Source of the DNA: Agrypnia vestita
Lineage: Eukaryota; Arthropoda; Insecta; Trichoptera; Phryganeidae
NCBI GenBank assembly: GCA_016648135.1
Contig: JADDOH010023656.1
Location: 1 to 64,000, forward strand
Direction: 5' to 3'
Length of the DNA stretch: 64,000 bases
This document shows positions 33,130 to 45,046 of this stretch, in pieces. A program made the position numbers and the translations under genes. Each line of letters begins with the position of its first letter. Within the stretch, counting starts at the first letter, position 1. The notes beneath the pieces were generated by a model that saw only the letters and a program-made list of their open reading frames with translations, had not been told where the DNA came from and did not search any database.

Positions 33130-34120
33130 TGAAACCTTTTTCTATCTTCTAATTTCTCCTGCTTACCGAGTTTTAAGTGATCATATTTCTGATTATGGAA
33201 AATTTGTTCGAAGTACGCAACTTTGCTTAACTGTTATAAGTTCAATGATGATGATATCGATACATTAACAACATTGTCTTTGTCGTTTTAATTGGCAATG
33301 AGTGACCGCGCATTCAGGAAACCGTAAAGCGATAATATGAACGCGATGTTTATAAATTGAAGTCGATTAATATTTAAGAAAGAAACTGTGTCACACCGGT
33401 TCGTTTAATGTCGTTTCACGTAGCCTTCCGTTCCTTATAAAGTAAAGTGGCCATTGTGTGCGGTATGGCTTTAAACAATAACTGTGCAGTTTAATAAAGC
33501 GTATTATTTTAAATTAATTCCTCGAACAATCCCGTAATATAATTATTGTACATACCATATATATTTTGTTATGCACATGACAATACTTTGAAAATGCGAG
33601 GGATTTACTGTAGCTCATTTAAAAACTTAACCTATTAACTCCTGTGTCGGTGATGTAACATAGGTCTACCTGTCATAGAATATGAAATATCTACCTTATT
33701 TACGAAAACTAAAACGTCACATTTTGTGTAATCATCAAATAGACATTTTCACACCAAAATGACTAAATTCAACTGTTAGGAATGTACGGATTTTTTAATT
33801 AAAAAATATTTATTCATTACTCTCGTATTTTCGGCCAGTGTGTAAAAGAGAGAAGAATATTGCACATCGCAGTTAAATCGAGCAAGAAAGAGCACGACAA
33901 TACCACACATTTCATGTAGGACAGAAATGGCGGTTACTTGGGTTTCGGCGAAAGCGAAAATAGTATAGAAAAAGTACGGTAGAGTCGGGTAACACGTGTT
34001 AGACAAAGACGGAGTGCAAGCGACTGACGCGAGCTGGCGACCGCGTCGTTAAATTCAGTTGCTAATGATACGTCAGCCGAAGCGCACGCAAATTCGATAT
34101 GCCATGATTTTATAATAATT
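33130..34120. other. Unique intergenic sequence, candidate regulatory DNA
   Basis: 33240-33540 and 33990-34110 are GC-richer and non-repetitive (GAGTGACCGCGCATTCAGG, ACTGACGCGAGCTGGCGACC). No coding frame supported. Confidence 0.3.
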
Positions 34121-34871
34121 TATTAAAATAATGCAAATATGTAAGTTTACCATACATAATTATATAAAGGGACCTTTAAAAACTTTTATTTGTATCGTAA
34201 ATATGTATATTTTATCACATATTAAAAACTATGCCGATTTTTAATCAGGTAACGCTGTGTTACACCACCGTCCCCGAAGGTATTTTTTAGCACAGTCTTT
34301 TAAGAGTTAACCTACACTGTTTTAATTTTTTCTAATTCAATTTGATTTATCAATTATACAACCACTTCCAGCACCGGCCAAAAAAAAATTGTTTTTGTGT
34401 ATTTTCCTTTTTTAGGTCCAATATTGATGGAGTTACGAATTTGTAATTAAAATATATATGATAAATATTGTCACGTGAGTCTTTGTATCAAAATCTCTCG
34501 AACGGCCCTCACGAATCTAGAATCAACGGGGCTATAATCACTAGAAATATGGAGAAACCACTCGAACGTTCTCGTTGCTATCGTAGATAGAGGATACTCG
34601 GATATTCTCAGTTCTCAATTCTCAACTATTTCGAGCTGCTATATACATATGTGTCCCAACAATAGCATAGTTCTATTGAAAATATTTTTTTTTTGGTTTT
34701 TCGGCGAAATCATAATCAGGCACATTTTCACAAGTAAATACAATATACATCCATATTCCTGTTAGTAAAAATATTTTTTAACAGATACTCTATTCATTTG
34801 TGAACTATCATTTAAACTAAATTTGACAGTTGTCAAGTTCTAGATATTTAGTTCAGCCTTACTTTAATTAT

Positions 34872-34901
34872 CTAACCTTACCTAACCTAACCTAACCTAA
34901 C
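34872..34901. repeat. Short (CCTAA)n run
   Basis: About six degenerate CCTAAC/CTTACC units, the complement of the insect telomeric TTAGG motif. Far too short for a telomere and common inside insect genomes. Confidence 0.6.
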
Positions 34902-34909
34902 ATAATCTT

Positions 34910-36270
34910 ACCTCGCAGTTTTATTATGTTCAAATTTCTTAGCGTTTAATGGAAATGCATAAATATATTATGACTCCAATACATAAAAGAGAACATTGTT
35001 TAAAGTGTAGTAGGTTATAGAGATATAATAAATTGATAAAATTAAAGGTCAATCAATACGCATGCCAGCAGACAAAAAGAATTTAAGAAAATATATATAC
35101 ATTCACTGATACTGAGCAGTGAATGTGTAAATTCGTCGTTCGATACATTTTCGCTATAAATATGTTATCGCTGTATCATTATGTAAATAACGGTCGAAGA
35201 AAATGAAAAAAAAATCATTGAGCTACTGTTACTTACGTTCATCCTTAAAATATTATTAATCACGCAATTTAATGATAAAACTATTGTATTATTGTGGGCG
35301 GACAACGTATAAATATTTATCCGCCGGCTGAACTTAATATTCGATTATATTAATGCCTCTCAAAATGACAATGCAAAAGTATCAAATTACGTTGTCTCCC
35401 TGAAAAAACATATATGAGTAAACCAAAAATAAGCCACAAAATAACCACTAACCTGTGATATATTATTTATCTTCTAGGCAGTTGGGCCGTTCTTGTTTCT
35501 TGCAGATGTCTTGAGAGTCTTTATTCTCCACGTCACAAAATAACACGCGGAAAGAATTAAAATTATGAAATTCCGGAAAAAATGATCATAAAATTTACTG
35601 ATCAATTATTATATCCACCATTCAATGCGAAAAAATGCACACATTTTTTGTTAGAAGGAAAATCGAGAGCAATTGTTTCAATGTTTTCAAAAGTAAGTTT
35701 TTGTGTTCTCGCTCCCCAAGGCCTCGCCCCCGAGACCAACGACATCTAGCGACGAGTTTTAGCACAGAAGCAGTGGCCCTTTAGACCTATATTGGAAAAT
35801 CAAATATGCCTTCAGGAAAGATATTGTAAATGTTAAATATATTAATATAAATATTAGATCAATCATCATTTTGAGAGGCATATTTATTTATTATGTCGCC
35901 TAACCAACTATAATAAAATAGTATTTGAGATAATGAAAATATTGTCAAGAATCGCTTCTAGGAATCGCGAAAACAGTGATTAAAACATTCCGCGAAATAT
36001 CGACACGGCGCGTGCGCGGTGTGCTAACGGGCTTTTCATTGAAAACGCGCGCCCAAGATGGCCGCTTCCGCCGGGTCCCCGACTTCCGCTGGACGGGCCG
36101 TCGGAATATGCAAAATGGCGCACGCACTGGACGAGGAATATTAATTCCATTATAATAACACGATCGCATCTTGATTTGCACGTAGACAACGGCTGGGCAA
36201 ATGGATATATGATAGTTCGGCTGTTTCTATATATATGTAGATATATACTATGTCTTCCAGCAACAACATT
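34910..36270. other. Unique intergenic sequence with a GC-rich island
   Basis: 35080-35400 is moderately GC-rich and unique. 35980-36130 is clearly GC-rich (CGGCGCGTGCGCGGTGTGC, GATGGCCGCTTCCGCCGGG) and could be a promoter-like or conserved element, but no transcript start or exon can be shown. Confidence 0.3.
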
Positions 36271-36279
36271 TCTTTTATT

Positions 36280-36800
36280 TTTACTCCCTTGCCGTCAAAA
36301 AAAACTTTGGATCGATTTTTGACCCTTTTCCCGTGATCCACTCGAGCTGAAACTTGGCAAGTAGACTGGTGGCGACGATCGAGAAGATCTATCAAATTTT
36401 CGTTTAAAAAAATTAATAATTATAGCATAATTTCGGATTTTTAGAAATTTTATTGATTTTTTCAAATTGGAATCATTAGAAAAGTTTGATTAGCAACGGC
36501 GGCCCGATAACGTCGCGGAATATTTTCTAAATTTGAATAACTCCGTCGGTATACATAATAGGTACTTCACTACGAATGTCGAAAATCTAAATGGACTGAC
36601 AAATGTTTTTAGAATTTAATCTTCAAAGCATGAAGTGTCTTATCAAAGCTCAAAACATGTGAATTTTAGAAATATATTAAATTACTGTAAGTTTAATGTA
36701 ATGTTATATGTTTTAATTTGTCTTTAATTGTTGTTATATTTTGCAAAGAAAGGGAGCATAATAAAAACTTGGTTTTTATGGGTTACTTTTTTTTCTTTCT
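36280..36800 (+). repeat. Repeat family A, near full-length
   Basis: Starts TTTACTCCCTTG, passes TTTGGATCGATTTTTGACCC, GCGACGATCGAGAAGATC and GCGGCCCGATAACGTCGCGG, and ends AAAGGGAGCATAATAAAAAC, TTTTTATGGGTTAC and a T run. About 520 bp. Used as the reference for the other copies. Confidence 0.8.
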
Positions 36801-36802
36801 TA

Positions 36803-37350
36803 GATCTTTTAGCTGTCTTGATAAACTAGAGACTAGAAGAATAGTGACGGACTTTCTCTTTTTACACAAATTAATAAATGGCACTATCGACTGTCCTCAA
36901 CTAATAGAACGTATCTGCTTGCGTGTTCCGTCTCGCATAACTAGAAGTCATGCAGGTTTTGCCGTGGAAACTGCAGCTACTAACTATTTCTTTAATTCCT
37001 CTTTGCAAAGGCTTCCTAGACTAGCAAACAGAAACGAACAACTGGACGTCTTTGCCAATAACTGTATATTAATCAAACATATATTAAAAGGTGTATTGAA
37101 AGATTACTAGTATTTGTCGAATTGGACTTAAATAATTGATTTGTATTTGTATGTATATTTTATTATTATGCCTTTTAAAGCTTGTGCTATATCTTCCCTC
37201 TCTACATTATTACTTTTTTTTTAAATTTCTATATTGTGTTTCTATATATGTTTTTTTCTTCTCTAAACTATATACCTATTCGGTTAATGTACAATATGCC
37301 TATCTATTGTAAAAGCCCTACAGGGTGTTAATTAATATATAATAAAAAAT
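36803..37350 (+). mobile_element. LINE 3' end (jockey/CR1-like)
   Basis: The frame to 37110 encodes SCLDKLETRRIVTDFLFLHK, LINGTIDCPQLIERICLRVP and SLQRLPRLANRNEQLDVF, the post-RT C-terminus seen in jockey/CR1-type LINEs (LETRR...FLxKLINGxID). An AT-rich 3' UTR follows. It lies directly after the T run of a family A repeat. A distant relative is at 61250-61580 (minus). Confidence 0.75.
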
Positions 37351-37649
37351 CAAAAATATTAAAAAAAACTTTAGTTAGTTGGCCACGTAATCAGGCTGCA
37401 TGGGAGCAAAAAAACATGTTCTTCCAGCTATGTATCCCAGGGAAAACGCTCATACGGGTGTCAGATAAACGTTCCAAGGATTTATGGTCCTACTGGATTA
37501 TTACCTCATCCACCATACTATCAGCCAATAGATAATTACTTAGCAGAAGCATTTCAGCAACTTCTGACAGAGTATCTTCAATAACCAAACTGTTGCCAAA
37601 TTGACAATTAATTACATTCGTAATCAGCTATTCCTTTGCGGTCATTAAT

Positions 37650-38145
37650 TTATAATTAAATTAAGCACAAAAATTGACTTGGTATAAACCACTATATTTT
37701 TGGCAACACTAACCGGTTTTGGAACTACCGTTCCTTCTTCAGGGTAAACTACAAACTGTACATTACAAAATATGGACAATTATTTTTTAGTTTCCGTGTG
37801 TACTTTTTCGTATGTATTCGTATTATTTTTAACATTATTTTGTTTTTCGTTTTAAGTGTTTTTTATTCTTATACCAATTTTAATGCGTATTTTTTTATTT
37901 CTACATGATAATTGTTTAAACATCTTATATGTTCTTTAATCGTAGTATTAATTTTTTTTTGCTTCGCTAGTTTTTCCCTTAAATAATCGACAATAATTGT
38001 ATTTTAGTTTATTTATGACAATGAAATTTTTACTTTATAGTTTACCCTGAAGAAACAAGGGCGGTTTCAAAACTGGTTGGTCTGTCAAAAATATAGTGGT
38101 TTAATCGACGTAAATTTTTGTGTTTCATTTAATTCTTAATTAGGT
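37650..38145. mobile_element. Inverted-repeat unit with paired hammerhead-like ends
   Basis: The left end (minus) and right end (plus) are inverted: AACCACTATATTTTTGGCA versus its complement near 38085, and GTTTACCCTGAAGAA at both. The left core reads CTGAAGA (37736-37742 complement), hairpin GGAAC/GTTCC, then AAAACCGGTTAG; the right reads CTGAAGA (38047-38053), hairpin, then AAAACTGGTTGG. GAAA is changed to AAAA in both, so they are probably inactive. Spacer AT-rich. Confidence 0.5.
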
Positions 38146-38164
38146 TTATAAAATGAGTGGATAC

Positions 38165-39374
38165 TAGGGATGGGCGTTGAATGGACGGACTAGTTGAAAT
38201 CAACCGTTGACGTTGCATCGACGCGTCGACAGTTTACGTTTATCGCATGGACTAGTTGAATTCGTAGACGGCGGACGGCGGACGCCGCGGACGGTGGACG
38301 ATTCGAGATTCAACATGCAAAGCAACGAGCGAGAGCAAGACAAAACGTCTCCGTTTATTTCTCTCTCATCTCTCGCTGCCGACTTGTAGACGCCATAGAA
38401 TTGTAATTTCATTTCAACTCTAAAGTACACGATCATAGGGTGCAGATCTGTGTACACGAACTATGACAGAGATTTGAAATTAGAATGCGTGCGTAGGGAG
38501 AGATAGTCTTAATAAGCTATTATCTATTATTTTTTACTTGATTTTTTGCGATGTGCACGTGCGACGTTTCGGTGAATTCCCAATTGTACGCTGTATAAAA
38601 TAAAACAATTCTGTTTAATTATTTTATTTTTTATTGTAATATTATTAATTAACAGGCCGGCTAAATAGTTTTCTAAAATCAATATTTTATTCGAACGATC
38701 TCGACTTCTTATATCTACGTGAAAAGGGATGGTAAAATTTAATTATTGTGTTATTTCGTTACTTTTCAACTTTATCATATAAATGATAAACAAACTTGTA
38801 GGGAATAAAATTTTCTATACCTAACTATGGTCCTTATTCAGGAGTCCAACATTAATTATTATTTATGTAATATCTTGAATTTAGGTTTAATTAGTTTTTA
38901 TTAAAAATTCCCTATTTTTAACTTTATAGATAAAAAAATAAATCTATTATAATTTTGTTTACACCACTTTTTATTGGTTTTTTACATGTTTCGGGAACAC
39001 TGTTCCTTTTCTCAGATTGAGCCTTAAACTAAAGGTGACAAATAATACAGATATATTTATTTATTAATAATGTCACCACAAAGTGAAAGCCTGACTTTGA
39101 AAGATGTATTCTTCAATAAATTTCTAGATAACATCTCAAGTGTAAAGTATTTTTAAATGATGTACCGGCAACGGTTGAGCCGTCGAGCAGCGTCGCGTCG
39201 AACCGTAGACAGTTAACCATCGTCCCGATGTTTAGATAGAACGTCCGCGATGTCCGCGTAACGAAGTTGACGCGTCAACTAGTTGACGAATTCAACTAGT
39301 TGATCGTCTCGTCGATGGACAGACGTAGACGGTCTCGTTTCGTCGACGGTAAATACGTCGACGACCCATCCCTA
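38165..39374. mobile_element. Non-autonomous hAT element, 1210 bp, exact 8-bp TSD
   Basis: Ends TAGGGATGGG and CCCATCCCTA, flanked by identical GTGGATAC at 38157-38164 and 39375-39382. Subterminal regions (38170-38300, 39170-39370) are packed with GTCGAC, GTAGACG and AACTAGTTGA motifs in both orientations, as expected for transposase-binding repeats. The interior is AT-rich, carries no transposase, and includes a hammerhead-like unit at about 38955-39080. Confidence 0.9.
38984..39015 (-). ncRNA. Degenerate hammerhead-like core inside hAT element
   Basis: Minus strand: CTGAGAA (core altered from CTGANGA), hairpin GGAAC/GTTCC, GAAAC, AT, GTA. The outer flank CACCACTTTTTATTGGTTTTT resembles flanks of the other units. 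Confidence 0.35.
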
Positions 39375-39857
39375 GTGGATACTACATAATTGTGGTTATT
39401 TCGATTAAATAGTTTTAAATTTAAAATTTAAAATTTAAATTAAATTTCCATTAAGTGGTTCTCAAGATACCTTAAATTAAATTAAATTAAAGAAACCTTG
39501 TAATTTCCTGTTCTAAGATTTTTCACTTCATACCTATACCTACCGGTTTTTAGGAGATTGAAGTGAATGTGCCACCTTTTTTTGCTTATTGCGATATTAT
39601 ATTTGGTAAGCAATTCATCTAGACCTTTAAAAATGCCCTGAAAGTGAAAGAAAAAATAAAAAAGATACTTAGGTACCAGACAGGGCTATTAATTTCAATT
39701 TTAAATTCAATTCAGTCGTTACTTCTATTGAATATTTTAAACCTACTCTAATGATAATAATCGCCGCTAGGTTTGCGGGACCAGAAGAGTATACGTGTCG
39801 CTAAAATGGTAACTAATTATTAAAGTAGTTTGTTTATTTATATTTAAGTTAAATAAT

Positions 39858-40224
39858 TAGACGTGAATGCAATGCTGGCCTGTAGTGCGGTAGATTGAAT
39901 TGATTGAATATAGAAAGGAGTGCTCAGATGGTTTGGTCATGTGGAACCTATGAACGAGGAAAGGATGGTTAAGAAAATATGTGAGGCGAGTGTTGAAGGC
40001 AACAGGAATAGAGGGCGTCCGCGAAAGACCTCGCACGATCAGATACTACAAGTATTTGAGGATGGCCCTGTTAAAAGCCGCAACAACCGTACAACTTGTA
40101 TGAGATGTGTGAATGTGACCGAAGCAAAAATGGTGTGCCAGGATAGAAGAGTGTGGCGTTCAATCCTCTCTGCCTACCCCTGCGTGGAAACGACGTGATG
40201 GTTAGTTAGTTAGTTAGTTAAGTT
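39858..40224 (+). mobile_element. LINE family E 3' end
   Basis: Encodes LRWFGHVEPMNEERMVKKIC, EGNRNRGRPRKTSHDQILQV and WRSILSAYPC, ending GTGATGG(TTAG)n. Its SRNNRTTC piece is missing from the copy at 32655. Confidence 0.8.
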
Positions 40225-40229
40225 AAATA

Positions 40230-41055
40230 TAAAATTTTGGTTCGACTGTGCCTGTCTCACTAGAAATATCTGTGTTGAGACAGGCATAGTTTACAATGGT
40301 ATGTAGGTACAAAACATAGTATGTAGATATATAGTAAAATAATAATTTGTATTTGATGAAGTTTTGTGTATTATAGTAACATAATAAAAAATATATCATA
40401 TGTATGAGGTTATAATGTGTGTTAGTGTGTTTGGGTAGGTGTATCTCTCCCCTTGTTTCGGATCCACTGTTTTATTTTGTATTTTATGTTAGGGTTGTAA
40501 ATTGTGGTTAGCCCAGGTTGCTTTAATTCATCAAGCATGCATTTAAATCATTACGGTCCAAAATTTTTAAAGCTCCTTTGTCCATACGTGGTATGTAACC
40601 TTGGGATTTGTAGATTTAGTTTGTTTGAGCGTGTGGTAATTATTGATTGAGTTGGTTTAAGGTTTAAACTGTGTATTTTTGTGTTTGTATGTATATTTAG
40701 AGTAAATAAGTAATTTCGTTTGTATTTTCACAAGAAACTTAAACCTGAAAAAAACATTTTGAACGTTGTTACATATTCCGTTGAAATACTTCTTCTTTTC
40801 TCATTTGGTGATTTTTATAAATTTTACATAATTGTTTAGTTTAATTTTAATGATGTACGTGTATATTTTTTGTACTATTCAGTAGTTCCAAACCTTTTCA
40901 AATTCACTATTTTCAATAAGTGGATATTGAATTTTGAATAACTCCTTAATTAACATAACTTGCGTATTTTACCTAAGAAAAATATGTAATTTTTTAGTAT
41001 ACAGATTAAAAGTTTTTCATAGTAGCATAATCTGTACATATTATAATCTAAACAG
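40230..41055. other. AT-rich intergenic sequence
   Basis: A small inverted repeat (CTGTGCCTGTCTCA / TGAGACAGGCATAG at 40246-40290) is the only structure seen. No gene supported. Confidence 0.35.
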
Positions 41056-41059
41056 GTAA

Positions 41060-41910
41060 CAGAGCTAGTCCACGGTACTTGACAGGTAGATTCTATCCTA
41101 AATTATAATTCAAGTTATGGAGATATGCGGCTTCTGTATCGGATATATTCTGACATATATATATAATATATGTCAGAATTGAACATGAATTTACAATATT
41201 CGAAAAATATAAGTTATTAAATTGATAGATAAAAATATTGGACAAAAATCGTGCATGTACAAACGCACGCACGTTAGAAGTTATATATACTCCTACAAAC
41301 AAAAACGATCGAAACTTTCGAGAACTCGCATATAAACAGACTCTGACAGCTGAAAATAATTCAATATGGCGTGTTCATTGAGACGTTGTTCCTTTTCAAA
41401 AAACGTGTACATTTTTAAAGAGGTACCTATCACTTTCATGTTTTATCGATTTTCGGCCTAAACAAAATTTTCGAAATTATACAACTTTGACAGCCGCATT
41501 GATTGTCGAGTGAAAAAATGCGTTTTTTGTTTTGGAAACGAATTTTCTGACAATTAAGTATTTTCTTGAATATCACTTTTAATCGTTATTGGCACGGTGG
41601 CCAACAAAAACTTACCAAAAAACGGTTGAAAGATTTGTAACCTCGCATGTAAACAGAATCTGACAGCTGAAAGTAATTCAATATGGCGTCGTTAGTTCTT
41701 ATCGCATTTCCGCTACATGCTGCCTGCGCAACATCCGTTACAATCAAAATTTTACCCTGAACTCGCCAAAACAAGTACTTTCAAGTCGCATATCTCCATA
41801 AGTATTGATATTAATTAGGTCACGGTTGCTAAAACATTTCAGGCTCATAATTAAGGTGGGACTCTACCTGAGTTGAGTATTGTGGACGTTCTCTGTTACA
41901 CCCTGTATGA
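41060..41910. mobile_element. Long fold-back element, about 850 bp
   Basis: The outer ends GTCCACGGTACTTGACAGGTA and CTACCTGAGTTGAGTATTGTGG are inverted and diverged; TATGGAGATATGCGGCTT and AAGTCGCATATCTCCATA follow inwards. Inside, two direct repeats share TCTGACAGCTGAAAnTAATTC and AATATGGCGT (41341-41371 and 41657-41687). The second provides an uninterrupted relative of the site hit by the unit at 60132. Confidence 0.55.
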
Positions 41911-41917
41911 CATTTAA

Positions 41918-43286
41918 GGGGGGTAAGGTTTATTCGTACAAAAAAAGGCACGTTTTTGTGAATTTTTTGTGACGTCACAGTTAAAAATCTCTTTATTAAA
42001 ACCAATGGTACATTAAAGTATGACATTTTAAGAATATTGTGTAAAATTTTCACGAAGAAATATCAAAAAATACGGCAATGGCAGCAATTGTACGGACGTA
42101 TCTCGGAAAAAAGTAGAATTGCGGTGCCCCTCATAACTTGATGCTGGATCATCTGAAATCAAAAAATCAAAGTTCATTCTTTAGATAATAGTTTTCCCAG
42201 GTAACGCTGGGAGGGTTTATCGAAATTTCAATTTTAACTTTTTTGGAACACTTTGAAGGGAAAAATGCGATTTTTTGTGAAAAAAATCAGCTAATTTGTT
42301 ATTCAAAAATAAAAATTATCAACAAATTTGAAAAAAAATCTCCAGCGTTACCTCGTAAATTATGTACAGAAATTGTTTTCAAAATTTCGAAAGGATCGGT
42401 GCAGTACTTTTGAAGTGAGGGGCACCGACTTTGAAAACGTGAGTTGTGGGGAAAACGCTTTAAAGTTTTGAACACTAAAAAATCTAGTATAAAACGTTCA
42501 TAAGCGAGTTTTATCGGCTCACCTCACACTGCATCATCAATGCCAGGTCCATAAAGGATAGGCTTGATGGCATCCAAGACATCCTCGGGAAGAGCACTGT
42601 ACGTGTGTTTGAACGAATCCAATGCATTAGGGTCGGGTAGGTATAAAAAGTAACCCATAAAGACCAAGTTTTTATTATACTCCCTTTCTTTGTAAAATAT
42701 AACAGCAATTAAAGATAAATTAAAACATATAACATAACACTAAACTTACAGTAATTTAATATATTTCTAAAATGTCAGATGTTTTGAGCTTTGATAAGAC
42801 ACTTCATGCTTTGAAGATTAAATTCTAAAAAAATCTGTCAGTCAATTTAGATTTTCGAAATTCGTAGTGAAGTACCTATTATGTATACCAACGAAGTAAT
42901 TCAAATTTAGAAAATATTCCGCGACGTTATCGGGCCGCCGCTGGTAATCAAACTTTTCTAATGATACCAATTTGAAAAAACCAATAAAATTTCTAAAAAT
43001 CCGAAATTATACTATAATTATTAATGAAAAAAAAAAAGATAGATCTTCTTGATCGTCGCCATGAGTCTACTTGCCAAGTTTCAGCTCGATTGGATCACGG
43101 AAAAAGGGTCAAAAATCGATCCAAAGGCAAGCAAGCGAGCAGACGCCACGAGTTAATATAAAGGGAGTAAAAATACTCATAACTTCGTCAATTTTGTTCC
43201 AATCGACTTGAAATTTTGACACAATATTCTCGAGATATTATGCATTCAGTTAAAAAAAAAATGCAAAAAAATTACCTTACCCCCCC
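41918..43286. mobile_element. TTAA-flanked element with GGGGGG...CCCCCC ends
   Basis: TTAA followed by GGGGGGTAAGGT (41914-41929) and ACCTTACCCCCCC followed by TTAA (43274-43290) form an inverted pair with TTAA at the borders, the target of piggyBac-type elements, although canonical piggyBac ends read CCC...GGG. A family A repeat (42646-43173) is nested inside. A piece at 42530-42640 (minus) encodes DSFKHTYSALPEDVLDAIKP, reminiscent of Mutator-like transposase domain proteins of insects; this is a low-confidence recall. Confidence 0.5.
42646..43173 (-). repeat. Repeat family A, near full-length, nested
   Basis: Reverse-oriented copy from GTAACCCATAAAG and CTCCCTTTCTTTG to CCACGAGTTAATATAAAGGGAGTA. 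It interrupts the TTAA-flanked element above. Confidence 0.8.
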
Positions 43287-43309
43287 TTAATTTTCAAAGA
43301 ATGTGTGTT

Positions 43310-43680
43310 AATGTTGGTAACCACTGCTGCAGATAAATCAGCCGACCTGATGTTATATATTCCGCGCTACTTTCACTCGGCGAATGCCTTCTCCTTATTG
43401 GTCGAGATGCTCTTAGATAAAGCGAGTGATGGCTGTCAACGTCCCCCGCCGGTCGTGGGTGCGAGTCTAGCCCCGTGTCCGCGCAGGAAGCCCGGTGAAC
43501 GTGTTCCAGTTAGCCGGACACGACGCGGGTATTCAGGGCGACGTAAATTACCATCGGCCTCTTGCCCGGAAGCAGGAAGTGTGCCCCGAGTGGTGCGTTT
43601 ACAAGAATAACGCAAAGTTTTCTGCGTAAGCTGGCAAACACTTTTTATTGGGTAGTTGAAATTTTTAGAACTTAAGCGCG
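43310..43680. other. GC-rich unique island
   Basis: Contains CCCCCGCCGGTCGTGGGTGC and CCCGTGTCCGCGCAGGAAGC. A 101-codon frame crosses it, but codon use and lack of domains do not support a gene. It may be conserved non-coding DNA. Confidence 0.3.
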
Positions 43681-43756
43681 GCTATAAAAAAAAGGATATG
43701 ACATTATCGACTGCCATGGAAATTTTTTTTTTCAATAAACTAAACTTTGTAATATA

Positions 43757-44258
43757 CCGGGTGTACCAGAGCTACCAGCAGAAACTTGGTCGGTAAATTC
43801 CTGACTATGCTACGAGTCTAAAATGTTCAAGCAACCATGACCTAATATCAATAGTTATGGAGATAAACAGTATCAAAGTTTGAATTTTTTTTTTCAATAT
43901 TTCTGACTAATTTTTTGCAAAAAGTTGAACTATCATTACATTAACTTATGTCGATTATAAAAAGTTAATTCCCTTTAATAAAAGTCAAATAAAATGATTT
44001 TTTTTTTACTAACTTTTTACAATTTTATTTTAGTTGTATTGAAGCAAATGAATTTTTCATAATCGATATAAGTTACTGTAATGATAGTTCAACTTTTTGC
44101 AAAAAATAAGTCAGAAATATTGAAAAAAAATGCAAACTTTGATAGTGCATATCTCCATAACTATTGATATTGGGTCATGGTTGCTTGAACATTTTAGACT
44201 CATAACATAGGCAGGAATCCACCGGCCAAATTTCTGCTGCTAGCTCTGGTACACCCTG
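43757..44258. mobile_element. Fold-back repeat family I
   Basis: A palindrome with ends CCGGGTGTACCAGAGCTA and TAGCTCTGGTACACCCTG, TA at both borders, and the family's internal TATCAATAGTTATGGAGAT and its complement. About 500 bp, no coding. Confidence 0.8.
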
Positions 44259-44274
44259 TATAAATCGTTAAATC

Positions 44275-44680
44275 CAAAATTATACTGTAATTATTAAATT
44301 TTTTTAACGAAAATTTATAAGATCATTTCCATCGTCGCCACGAGTTTGCCTGCAAAGTTTCAGCTCTATTAGGAGAGGGTTAAAATTGCAGCAGGATTAC
44401 GGGAAAAGGGTTAAAAATTAATCCAATGTTTTTTCGGCAGACAAGAAGACACTACGAGTTAAAAGAAAGGGAGTAAAATACCATTAAAATTTCAAAAAAT
44501 CCAAAATTATACTGTAATTTTTAAATTTTTTTAAACGAAAATTTGTTAGATCATTTTCATCGTCGCCACGAGTCTGCCTGCCTCAGTTCGATTGGATCAC
44601 GGGAAAAGGATTAAAAATCGATCCAAATTTTTTTCGACAGACAAGCAAGCAGACGCTACGAGTTAAAAGAAAGGGAGTAA
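44275..44680 (-). repeat. Two tandem partial copies of repeat family A
   Basis: Two successive minus-strand pieces each run from CAAAATTATACTGTAATT through CGTCGCCACGAGT to a GAGTTAAAAGAAAGGGAGTA end (44475 and 44678). They look like a duplication of the left half. Confidence 0.65.
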
Positions 44681-44851
44681 TTAAGTGATATCAGGTGAGA
44701 TAGAGAAAGTGAAAAATAAGACAATAACTAAATAAGTTGTTCGGTTACATCGGGTATTGATGGCTTCGTGGCTCGATCTTTACCAGCTCGGCTCTGGTTC
44801 CGGTTCTGGTAGAATGAATTTTTCGTATTAGATACGAGTGCTTTTCGGAAA

Positions 44852-45046
44852 ATTGCTCGCCGGGAAAGTTGCTCGCCAAATATGTGACATGATGTTTTAG
44901 TTCCTTTTTACATGAAACTGTTTATTGAAAAAAAGTATTTTCGTCAACTAAAAAGTATTTATATAGGTTAGGTTATTTGGTGGCGGGCAATTGTTGGCGA
45001 GCAACTTTCCTAGCGAGCAACTATGGGTGAGCAATTTACCGGTAAT
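44852..45046. mobile_element. Short TIR element built of TTGCTCGCC repeats
   Basis: The left end CGGAAAATTGCTCGCC and right end GGGTGAGCAATTTACCG are inverted. (T)TGCTCGCC occurs twice on the left and GGCGAGCAA or variants three to four times on the right, so nearly all ends consist of one 9-bp word. About 195 bp, no coding. I see no second copy in the window. Confidence 0.65.

Noticed and set aside
34440..34660. Heat-shock-element-like cluster (GAACGTTC, TCTCGAAC)
   Set aside because: Only two or three loosely matching words and no adjacent gene; too weak to call a promoter.
36280..36800. Family A as an LTR retrotransposon solo LTR
   Set aside because: No TG...CA ends or target duplication; ACTCCCTTT/AAAGGGAGTA inversion argues instead for a DNA element, but ends remain unsettled.
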